Below, piece by piece: positions 12,595-22,717 of a DNA stretch of 64,000 bases. The DNA comes from Nigrospora sphaerica (lineage: Eukaryota; Ascomycota; Sordariomycetes; Amphisphaeriales; Apiosporaceae), in NCBI GenBank assembly GCA_018287875.1, contig JAGVVL010000018.1, forward strand, positions 1-64,000. The letters are read 5' to 3'. Both the position numbers and the translations under genes were made by a program. The notes under the pieces are model-generated. The model did not search any database, was not told the DNA's origin, and saw nothing but the letters and a program-made list of their open reading frames with translations. The stretch's first letter is position 1, and each line of letters begins with the position of its first letter.

Positions 12595-13280
12595 TTTTAT
12601 ATTGAAGTACTGCTGTTGGCGGCAGCGTTTAAGGAAGTCTCAGAAGGCCTATCTATCCGCGAGGCCTTTAGACAGTTTAATATCTCTAGGGAAAGCATTA
12701 GAAGGAGGATTCTAAGTCGTCCCCTAAAGCCCGATACCCAGGTCCATCGCCAGAACCTATCGCCAACTTTAGAGTACGCCCTTACTAAGTGGGTGCTGAC
12801 CTAGGCGCGCCTTAGTTGGGCTCCTCCGTACAGCTTCTTTTATCTATACACGCAGACGTTGGTTAAGGCCTTTGAAGGCGACTGCATTATCGGAAAACGC
12901 TAGCATCTCTATTTCTTTAAGCGTTGGCCTCAGGTTAAGATTATAGCGTCCACCTCTATTAACTATAAACGCGTTAATAGCGCGTCTCGCGAGAATATCG
13001 AGGAGTTCTTCTCCAGGCTGAACTTAGAGGATATAACGAAGGTCCCTCCGGAGCACATATGGAACTTCGATAAGGTTGGCGCTTAGATAGGCCTTAAAGA
13101 CAATCCTTTGGTTGTCGGGCCGTCTGCGCTCACGGAGGTCTTCGCGATGGATACCGGGATAGGCGAATGGACGACCTCCCTCGAGGCTATCTTTACCACC
13201 AGCTGTATGTTGTTTCCTCTCGTCACCTTTAAGGGGAAGAGCGTTCAGCAGTAGTAGTTCACCTCTTAAGTCGACGAGGA
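12595..13280 (+). pseudogene. pogo/Fot1-family transposase fragment, RIP-damaged
   Basis: An N-terminal helix-turn-helix region (GLSIREAFRQFNISRES) is followed by a CENP-B-like segment and the first catalytic-Asp block (HIWNFDKVGA, then LVVGPSALTEVF). The usual DE of this block reads DK here. In-frame TAG and TAA codons interrupt it at expected Gln or Trp positions. The fragment stops after a DEDDFEDW segment near 13,295, where polyketide synthase sequence begins, so the second and third catalytic Asp blocks are missing. It is related to the more complete transposase at 58,638-60,170. No terminal repeats were found. Confidence 0.75.
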
Positions 13281-13329
13281 TGACTTCGAGGACTGGTCTT
13301 TCGAGGCCTCACAGGCTAGCTGGACAAGC

Positions 13330-15786
13330 AATTCAATTGCCTTACGCTAGCTGCTTCAGTACTTGCCCGATTGCCCCCTGCAGCGCCGAGTGCGGGCCGA
13401 TCTCGACAATGATATCGATGCCGCCGGTTGCCATCTCTCCGAAGGCGTCAGAGAAGCGAACGGGCACTCGTATGTTGTCCTACTGGCACCTCGGCGTGGT
13501 CATTTGGCGCTGGGCCACAAGACGGCCAAAAACTGTCGAATAAATGGGACGGTCGGCGACCCGTGCCGCCGGCGGTTGCATGGGCGGAAGCACGAACCAT
13601 GGCTTGTTGCTTTGACCTTGGTGGGAATGGTACATCATTTTGACACGCAGAAGACGGACAAAGACACATTCCCTGGTCAGCATGCCATACATGGCCTTGA
13701 TAGCCTCGGCGTCACTCGAGAGCGTGGTGGACTCGGGCGTGTTGATGCAGGCCAAGACAATGCGCCCTGGCTTCACTGCTTCAATGTACGACTGGGCGCC
13801 TTCCAAGGACAAGTCTGCCCTTAGCATAACGCCCTTGGCGCTTCCTGAAGTCTGAGCCAGCCGTGAGAAGGCGAGCCCCTGAGTATACGCGATCCTCCAC
13901 GCCTCATCGCGGGAGATAGCGCCGGCGCAGTACGCGGCCGCCACCTGGCCGCTGGAGTAGCCTACGATAGAGGACAGGGTAATTACCCCAACACTGAAGT
14001 ATCTGGAACAAGGCGACCTGGAGAAGAGTGCGAGCGGTTAAGCGTACGCTGAGTCATCTATGTTGCTGCATGTCGATTCACGGTCAAGTTCCTGCACGGC
14101 GGGACCAGGTGCACCCCAGCTCACCCTGAAGGAATCGCTTAACAGCTGTGAAAACCCTCGGAAAAGGCATGGCTCCCCATTAGCTCTCTCCCCATTCTCG
14201 GCCACTGTGCACCCTTACCGGTAAAGAAGAAGCCCAAGCGCGGTTTCTGGCTTCTCTTCCGAACGGGATCCGTCAGGTTGGCATCTAACAGGGCCGTACA
14301 AAACACATCAAGCGTCGCGGCCGCCACAGGACCCGCCCAAGCGAGGTGAGAGAGCCGCTCAGCAAGCGTGTAGGAAAGTTGCTCGAGGTACCTGTCCTCT
14401 TTTCCCGTGTCTCCCTCTACGCGGGGAATGGCTTCTACGTGTTCCCACAATCGCTCCCACTGCCGTTGCACTCCTTTCTCGTCGCCTGCTTACAAATTGA
14501 AAACTCGACATCGCTTGTGATCGCGCACTACGGGTGGGACTGACGCATCAGTCGCCGGGCGGCTCTGCCGGCAGAATGTGTAGATGCTTTCGGTAACGGC
14601 AAGAGCATTGGTTCCACTGGCCCCAGAGGAGTTGATGCTTATCCGCCGAATGCCTCCATCCGTCACTTAGGACTTTAGGCCAGTTGGGAATTGCAGGCCG
14701 TATTCCTGGAACGGAATGGATGGGTGTAAGATTAATGTTCGGGGGTATCGTCTCTTTCTCCAGCACAAGAACGCCTTTTATGAGCCTGCAAGGCCAGCAA
14801 TAGCCTCGGTGTCTCCTATTTGTATTCCATACATATGAGTTGCGTGGGAAAAGGACAAGACACGCTGGTGTGCAGCATTTTAGGGCAAATTCTTACGTTT
14901 AGCTTGACGCCTCCTGCTAGCAGTGGCGAGTGGAGCGCTCGGCCTGCATTCAGCGTTTCCGCTACTACCTTCATCTCTATGGGATCGCCCAAAGCGGTTC
15001 CAGTTCCCTCTATGCGACATTAGAATTGAGATGAGCCGATACAGTAAAGCCAACGAACTTGCATGTGACTCAAAGTAGCTCGTTTCACTCAAATCGAGCC
15101 CCGTTACCTGGTACGCCGCCCGGACTAAAGCGCTTTGCGCCTCCGAGGACGGCGCCGTCATGGATTTCGTCTTAACAGCCTGATTCACGGCTGTCGCTCG
15201 GATAACGGCGCGAAAGTTGTCATTGTCCCGCAACGCGCCCCGCACGCAGTTGAGCACCACCACAGCGCATCCCTCATCCCGGGCGTAGCCGTCTCCAGGG
15301 GCATCGAACGTCCTACAACGACTGTCGGATGCGAGAAAGTCTTAGCCGGACAGCCTCACGGACGACGTCTGGTCCAAAATGAGGTTCACGCCGTCAGCAA
15401 GGGCAGTGTCACACTCGCCTTGCAGCAAGCTCTGGCAAGCCTGCTGTAGCACTACAATGCCGGACGAGCAAGCCGTGAAGACCATCATACCGGGTCCTTT
15501 CAGGTTGTAGAACTGAGACAACCGGTTCGAGAGGAACTCAGGCCCCGTGCTCGTGTACGAGGACCGGGACGCGCTGTCGGGACGGAGCGCGATGGCCTGG
15601 AGCCAATCGATTCTGAAGGCACCCAATTAGCAGCCCGTCTTCGAACCCAAGATGCTCTCCATAGGAATGCCTGCGTTCTAAATGGCCTCGTGCTGACTTT
15701 GAGGAGCAGGCGCTGCTACGGGTCCACCGCCGCTGCCTCTTCCCGCGTAACGCTAAAAAAAGGCTGAGTAGAATGGAGAGATACAC
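13330..15786 (-). pseudogene. Type I polyketide synthase fragment (KS and AT domains)
   Basis: This reads as the N-terminal KS-AT part of a reducing-type fungal iterative polyketide synthase. The ketosynthase has its active-site Cys (VFTACSSG, near 15,460), then DAPGDGYARDEGCAVVVL, GTGTALGDPIE (near 14,990) and RRISINSSGASGTNALAV (near 14,620). The acyltransferase has FTGKGAQWPRMGRELM (near 14,200), the nucleophile motif IVGYSSGQVAAAYCAG (near 13,950), YHSHQ (near 13,640) and VEIGPHSALQGAIGQVLK (near 13,370). Damage includes an in-frame TAA at 15,342-15,344, Asp replacing the catalytic His of the usual GHTE motif, a frameshift near 14,770 and loss of all downstream domains. Some frame changes may be introns (candidates near 15,010 and 14,840). 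It sits with P450 and regulator genes as a relic cluster. Confidence 0.85.
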
Positions 15787-15789
15787 TCA

Positions 15790-16960
15790 TCTAACACATA
15801 TATTGTCACGACCGTGCATTTACTCAAACAGCGGTTAGTGGGTGGTGGAATCCGCTTCGGTTCCATCACCTATTGTTATGAAACGCGGCTACTAAGAAGT
15901 TCAGCCTCAGAGCCAGAGGGTGGTTTAGGATGGAGTATCGCGCCCATAACTGCTCTTTTCTATAGGGACCAGAACTTTGCTAGTGTGGATGCTTCACTGC
16001 GCAGTCTACAGGACATCCCAACGACAACAATATCCTCTGGGTCTACTTGATCCAGTGGTGTTCTCAGGATTGCGGTTTTCAGATGGAAAATAATGCGACG
16101 GCGGTGGTCTTCGAGGCTAGCCAGCGATGGTTAAGGGGATTACGATGCTCAGTTAACCCTTACTGTCGCATGCTATCTAGTTGAACAATCTTTAATGTAT
16201 TGTATAAGATAGGGGCTCTAGAAACGGCCTTTAAGGTATGAAACACAAACATCCGACAAAGCCGCTCAACCTAATTCTCTCTAAGCGGCAATTCCCAGAC
16301 GCCTGTACACCAGGCAGTCATGACCGAAAGGGTGCTTTCGGGCGGGGCCCAAGTCCGGACTGCCAAGAACGAAAGTTTTATCCATAACGAACCGACCCAG
16401 TGCAACTCAGGTACGGGATCCAAATACAAGTTGTCATTGCTGCTTTACCATGGTTTTTAAAGTGAGAATTTGGTCAGGGCGAGGTACACATGTGTTCATA
16501 TGCACTCCGAATGTTACCTCGGGGACTCGAGACCGTTGAATACGGAAACGTAGTCTACGACTTAGTTAAACTAGCCTTCATTTAAATTCCGCGTTTCCCG
16601 GACCTGCTGCGATAAGTGTTTCCTATTTAGGTCGCTCCGACACCACCCTTGTTCAGTGGGGTTCATTGTCCCACTATATGACTCGCCAACGAAGAGGGAG
16701 AGTCACTTACTTCGATTGCCCCGCAAGCACTCCTTGAAGCAGATCGGAAGGACTTTACGCGTGTCTCGCATATATGGCGCAATTGCTCCATCACAGCTGC
16801 GCTTCCGATTGCAGAAGAAAATTACACACGACGATCGACCCCAGGTACTTGGCCCAACTGGCTCTCATATCAACGTTCTTATTGTCGATGCTCCCTTAAT
16901 TAATGGGCAGACATCAAGCAGAGGTGCTCATTAAGTTCTCAGAGACACCTTCGAAGAAGC
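15790..16960. other. Intergenic, nothing recognised
   Basis: I see no domain, RNA gene or repeat here. The stretch is the shared upstream region of the divergent polyketide synthase relic (minus strand) and the intact P450 (plus strand). Confidence 0.6.
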
Positions 16961-16963
16961 GAC

Positions 16964-18809
16964 ATGGCTGACCCGGGGACCACGGAGGGCCTTCCGAATT
17001 TCGGAAATTATTCCTCTCAACAGCATTTACTTCTGCTAGCAGTTGTACTCGTAAGTCTCGAACCAATATACTTCCCAATGTGGTTTCGGCTTACATCCCA
17101 ATGGTCAGTCCACAAAGTACTAAGAATTTATCAGTACATTGGATACTGGGCGTGTAGTACCATCTACCTTATGTATTTTCACCCTCTGGCTAAATATCCT
17201 GGGCCGATTCTTTGGGCTGTGTCACAAATCCCCCATGCCTTGGTCTATGTTTCCGGCGATGGTCATCATCGGATCGGTCAACTCCATAGAAAGTACGGTC
17301 CAATAGTCCGCATAGCGCCGGATCGACTTTCTTTCAACTCCCCCGAGGCCTGGAACGAAGTGATGGGCCATTCAAAGGGAGGCGCCGAGGAGAATCCGAA
17401 AGCACCGAACTTCTATATAGACGGCAACCTCTACGTCATCGGCGCCGACCGCGAGAACCATGGCCGCCAACGCCGTCTTCTCTCCCATGGTTTTTCCACT
17501 CAGGCCATGAAGGAGCAGCAGGTGGTCATACAAGAGTACACTAGCCTCTTGATGCGGCAGATCCGAGAGTACGGCGAGTGCGGCTCTAAGCCCATAGACA
17601 TGGTCTTATGGCTCAACTATACGACCTTTGACATTGTGGGCGACCTTGCCTTTGGGGAACCCTTCGGGTCGCTGCGTGGCGGAAGCTACCATCCCTGGGT
17701 GTCTCTGATCTTTGACAATGTCAAGATTGCGGCCCAAAGCTATGCTGTCGCCCAATTCCCTCTTTTGGCCAAGTTGATGAAGTTCTTCGCTCCGAGGGAG
17801 CTAATGAGACAGGTGGCCGAGCATGCTCAGTTGACGCGGACATTAGTCGATAGAAGGCTAGCCACCAACACGGCCCGGCTTGACCTTATGCATGCGATGT
17901 CACGCAAACATGGTTCCGTAGTAAGTACTTTTTGCGCAGGATAGAGTGCCATGGTAACCAGCTGACCGTGTGAAATGTGTAGTCACTTAGAAAAGAGGAA
18001 CTTTATGCCAACAGCTCCATTCTTGTCATAGCGGGCTCGGAAACCACAGCGACCGCCCTGTCTGCCCAGTTGTTTTATCTTTGCAAAACGCCGTCCGCGC
18101 TCCAGAGGCTCACCAACGAGGTCAGAACTGCATTCAATTCCGAGCACGATATCGACATCATCAGCGTACAGAATCTCCCGTATTTAGACGCTTGCATTCA
18201 CGAATGCTTAAGAATTTTTCCCCCGGTTCCCGGCTCCAACCCCCGTGTCACACCAAAGGGTGGAAACAACCTGTTCGGCGAACATGTCCCAGAAGGCGTA
18301 AGGTTCCCTTTCCTACATTCACCACGAAAGCCACTTGTACAATTGAGCCAGTGGAGCAATTTTCATAATATTGACAGAATAAAAGACAATCCTCGACATC
18401 TGGATGTGGCCCATGTTCCACAATCCCCGGTACTTCGTGGACGCGCATAAGTTCATTCCGGAGCGTTGGCTAGGAGACCCGCAATACGCCAGCGACCGCA
18501 GAGATGCCGTCCAGGCCTTTTCATATGGCCCACGTAACTGCATTGGAAAGAAGTGAGTGTAAACTCAAATGTATATGCTCCGGACAAAGGGCATATCCCC
18601 ATGCCTCCCAATCCTTTTACCCAACTAACCCACTGCTCCACGATAGCCTTGCTTATGTCGAGATGCGGCTCATTATGGCCCGGCTGCTGTGGAATTTTGA
18701 TATACGCCTTGCCATGGATAGTGAGAACTGGGCCGAAGCGCAAAAGATGTTCATTTTCTGGGACAAGCCGGCATTAAACATGTATCTGAATCCGGTGGCG
18801 AGAGACTGA
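16964..18809 (+). CDS. Cytochrome P450 monooxygenase, five exons, apparently intact
   Basis: The likely model joins 16964-17050, 17135-17920, 17983-18297, 18386-18552 and 18647-18809, giving 505 aa. All introns keep the frame: 84 bp (GTAAGT, TACTAAG branch, CAG), 62 bp, 88 bp and 94 bp. The first could be read through in frame, but removing it yields a clean single membrane anchor just before FHPLAKYPGP. Motifs are the I-helix AGSETTAT (near 18,030), the K-helix segment ECLRIFPP (near 18,210), IPERWLGD and the heme loop FSYGPRNCIGK with the Cys ligand near 18,540. The length is normal for an ER-anchored fungal P450. It resembles the CYP65 type often found in polyketide and terpenoid pathways, but the substrate is unknown. 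It lies between a dead polyketide synthase and an intact regulator. Confidence 0.9.
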
Positions 18810-20073
18810 ACCTTTGGAAGATGTGCGATGGCCACGCACCGACTTCTACGTTACGGATATCTCTAAGAGGCTAGGTACAGGCAGCTGGGCCGTACAACCA
18901 GCTTCATACTTGAGATGATTTATGTTACGTCAATCCCACGGGACCCGTATGCTGAAATCGGTACAGCACCCTTCGGAGAAGTGCCCCGGGGACTCGGTGC
19001 CCTTGTCTACCCTTCCTGTACCCTATTCATCCACCACTCTTCTCTCCTTTTCTTGAGCAGTAAATACATCTAACCTGAGATAAAGTAGCCTTTCGTTTTC
19101 TCCACCATGAAGCGACAATTTCCCATCTTTCATGAACTAATTCCTGCCATCTCACCCGACTCTGTAATTGTCTCATCAAAGACTATATTGTCGCGGGGGT
19201 CGGTAGCGGGTTGGGCAGATGCATTATGACATGTTTCAGACGTCCAAGGCCAACTTCCCCAGAAATCCAGGCGCAACGTTACCCGTCCCCGTGAAGAATG
19301 TTTCTCAGTACTGCTTATTTCGTTTAAGACTTGGCATAGCGCCGTTAGTTAATTGAGACTGCATCAGATTTGATGGAAATTTCCGCCCAGCTTTAAGGTG
19401 GAAAGGCATGCTACAGTTGGCCTCCACCGGGAGGCAGGCGAGCCAGCTATACAAAGTACCTCTTACTAACTATTACAAAAGGAAAGGATACCACGTAAAT
19501 AATTATGAGCTCCCTCCAGACTCAACGCACGCACCACTAACTTGATACCTTGGAGAATTGCCACTCCTTACAATGTACTTTCTGAGAATCTGATATCCCT
19601 TAGCTCATTGACTAACCCTGCTCGGAAGTGACCGAATGAGGAGGGTCCCACAACTCAAGACAACTCTCCGATCAGGTAGTATTAATAGTTCACAGAGCAT
19701 ATTAGCATCGACTCGGAACTACCTACTCAAACCCTACAGCAATGTGTACTTGCGTAAATATGGATTCTAAGACACAATGAACACACCAAAAAAGGTATTT
19801 CATTAGATTCGAAGATATCTTGTTCGTCATAGTGCGTTGGCACAGCCACTCCACTGGCGAGCAGGCGCTGAGCTGCAATGGCTTTCATGGAATATATTCT
19901 TCGACTTCTAATAGCGCAATAATAGTTTGCTGAAGTGACAAGGTTCGCCCTTTTAGCATTCGACGTGGTAATTCTGCCCAACTCATCGTTTTCTGTCGCT
20001 CTGTCACATAGAAACTGGCATCACACCACCCGTGCTGTGCCTAAGTGCTCATACTGTTTCATTTCAAGAGTTG
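18810..20073. other. Intergenic, nothing recognised
   Basis: This AT-moderate DNA between the P450 gene and the solo LTR shows no convincing open frame, RNA or repeat. Short frames lack any recognisable motif. Confidence 0.6.
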
Positions 20074-20078
20074 CCTTA

Positions 20079-20267
20079 TGTCGCGCCGTGAGGGTATTCC
20101 CAAGGTCGACAACCTGTCAGTGGGGTCACGTGAGAAGCTCCACAGGAGCCTCAGCAAGCTTCAGTATATAGTCTGCAATGTCTGGCATCTTTCCTTGCGT
20201 TAGTTTTCCTTTAAAAGAACAACCTTAAAGTCCGTTACTATCCTGCCAGTGCTGCTGTGGTGCGACA
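20079..20267. mobile_element. Solo LTR of the Copia family
   Basis: This 189-bp unit begins TGTCGC and ends GCGACA. It is flanked by the 5-bp target duplication CCTTA (20,074-20,078 and 20,268-20,272). It matches the two LTRs of the large Copia element in this window but is clearly more diverged from them than they are from each other. With no internal sequence beside it, it is a recombination product of a former full insertion. Confidence 0.9.
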
Positions 20268-20429
20268 CCTTATATTGTATAATTCCATCCATTGCGCAAC
20301 TTTTAACGGCCTACGGCTCTGGGCTGCAAGCCACCTTCCTTACACGTGCATGGTACAACGTGGGAAGCCACACACAAGAATACTGGACAGCAGGAATCCT
20401 CGAAGGACACCGTCTACACGGAGCGCTGA

Positions 20430-20689
20430 CGGGAAGCATCGTCTCCACGTCGCGCGACGACCACCCTCGCATGCGGACGAGACTCTCGGCCGCCTTCTCG
20501 ACCAAGAGCATGAATGAGCAGGAGCCGCTGATTATGACTTACGTTGACCACCACATGCGGCATTTGTTGGAAGGACTGGAGCGTCGAGCGCAGGTGGATA
20601 TCGTGGCCTGGCTCAACTGCCGTACCTTCGACATCATCGACGGCCTCGCTGTTGGCGAGTCCTTTGGGTCTATGGGGAATTCAAACTAA
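20430..20689 (+). pseudogene. Cytochrome P450 fragment
   Basis: About 85 codons resemble the region between the C and F helices of the intact P450 upstream. They include SRDDHPRMRTRLSAAFSTKS (compare ADRENHGRQRRLLSHGFSTQ there), then EQEPLIMTYVDHHMRHL and DIVAWLNCRTFDIIDGLA. A stop follows MGNSN at 20,689, and the N-terminal anchor, I helix and heme loop are absent. It is a separate, diverged copy rather than part of the intact gene. Its 5' limit is uncertain because the sequence just after the solo LTR does not look like P450. Confidence 0.75.
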
Positions 20690-21730
20690 AAAATGAGGTG
20701 CTATGAAAGCGAGCCGCCGGGCTTAGTCCCGATTAGGGATCTCCGAATGCAGGGATACCGTGTTATTGGGGATAACTGGGTCAAAAATGGCCCCTGTGCA
20801 GAAATGCAAAAGCGGTGATTCCGGCATCGGTCCTCATTAGTGAGCATCCGAGGGAGCAGTTGAGTTCAACCCCCCCCCCCCCCCCCCCAAAGGGCTTGGC
20901 CCAACTGCCAGCCTCGGACATTCAAAAGCAGCGCTTCCGGCATCGGTCTCGTTTTCTTAGGCCAATCCAACTCACACAATGGAGACGAGGACGGTCACTC
21001 TATTCCAGCTCTCCGGACCGATGGATCGTGGGCGGGTGGCCCACCTTACGCCCTCCATTGCCATTCCCACTAAGGCCGTACATCTTCTTCATGCAGGCAG
21101 CCCATGACTGTGTCACCAATGAGCACTCCCTAGGCGCCATGCTCATGCCTCAGGGAGATCCAGTCCAGGTATTCCATATGGCGGTGGAGAATTTGAAGCA
21201 ACTGCGAGGGCCACAGATGCCACCCTCCCTTGACGACTATCTTGTGTGCGACGTCCCCATCTGGTTGTGATATGTCATCAACTTTGCCGACGGGACGCTG
21301 GAGACCATGACGTGACCGCACGTGATGAGCTTGCCTGCCTTTGTCGCCGTTTTGGAAAATTGGCTTGACTCAGGACGTTCTGCCACTGGCGGACCCGTTC
21401 AAAGATGCCGTGTTCTTCGTTGCCAACTCCGCCGCTGCCGGAGAGGAAGAGAGGAAGAGGCACCGGTTCCCGAGAGCAAGCGGCTGGCTGGCTTCAGCCT
21501 CTTCGTGAGGGTATTGAGTTAAACAGTTGGCGAGATGCTATCATCGAGGCTGCCGTTTGAGTACAAAGGGGTCTCAGAAAACGCGCTAGTCGACAGCCAC
21601 ACTTCGTCCCGGAAATCTTATTAGTCAGTTACTCGATCCTAGAAATTGCATTGGTTAAAAGCGGTTACGAGGTTTAAGCCACGCGTCGAGTAACAGGTAT
21701 CTCGGTATCTTTAGCCACATCGAGTGGGTG
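20690..21730 (+). other. Unrecognised stretch with open frame and poly-C run
   Basis: A run of 19 C lies at 20,870-20,888. An open frame to 21,270 includes LGAMLMPQGDPVQVF and LKQLRGPQMPPSLDDYLV, and a similar-looking frame continues after a stop (FADGTLETM, LPAFVAVLENWLDSG). This looks like eroded coding sequence, but I cannot assign a family. Confidence 0.35.
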
Positions 21731-21731
21731 A

Positions 21732-21832
21732 CTGTGCCCTCTACTGTGCCCTCTCGTATGCCCTCTCGCGTCCCCTCTCGCGTGCCCTCGCGTGCCCTCT
21801 CGTATGCCCTCTCGCGTGCCCTCTCTTGTATT
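21732..21832. repeat. GTGCCCTCTC-type minisatellite
   Basis: About nine units of CGTGCCCTCTCGTATGCCCT variants lie in tandem with 9-12-bp spacing. Two further units lie near 21,940-21,962. Confidence 0.8.
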
Positions 21833-22717
21833 ATCCGAGAAGTGGCATAGACGGTGTCGTAATAACGTACGGAATTAAACGAGAACTGAGTAATAACTAG
21901 AATTACTTAAGTAGTCGAATGGAAACATGTCTCTTACTTGCGTGCCCTCTTACGTGTGCCCTTTTGTGTGTGTGCATTTCTTTAATTCGAAGGCGAAGCC
22001 TTCGAATTTCTATATGTTAATTGAGAGCAAGCCTTGGCGAAGCTTTCCAATATCAGAACGGCGTCGTGAGTATCACTTAAGTCGGGCTGTCACGGGTTTT
22101 TTCTCCGTTGCGGTCCTTTCCCGCATGGAAGAGGCGGGTCTCAAAGCTGCCTCCTTAGCGCAAGCTGAGGCAGTCTCGGCCCAGCAGCTCCTGGGCCCTA
22201 CTCACATACCCACGAGTTGGTTAATGTGAGCAATTTGCAAGAGGGGAGACGGGCAGCTAGCCCCGTTTTATCACCCCTCTCGGAGAATTGAACGTGCGCG
22301 ACCGTCTGTCGCCGGGTGCCGTGTACCTGCAGAATCTTTGTCTCCTTGCCTCCATCTTCCTGACCCTTAGCGACATCGTTTCTCAGCCGCTGCATCATCC
22401 TGCAATCGCCTTCCGCAAGTCGATACAGTGAAACTATCCCTTTCTATACCACTCAACATATGTTCTCCTTGGTGTGATCACCGTCGTCACAGCCCTATGC
22501 ACAGTATCTCATATGGAAATTTCTGATGGAGATGACATATTTACTCGGCCCTTACCATCAAGCTCAAAATACTTGCGCTAATGCCCTCACTTGCTCTTTG
22601 GGGGGGGGGCTTTGTAGCACATGTACGACTGAGAAGAGATCAGACAACGGCCAATCATCAACATATGCGTGTCAAATGAGCCGAGTTCCTCGCTTTCAAA
22701 ACCAGAGACTAATATAA

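Noticed and set aside
10847..12605. Several + strand and alternative minus-strand frames over the helicase
   Set aside because: They are shadows caused by high GC content. Only the minus frames with helicase motifs and the Cys-rich tail make sense.
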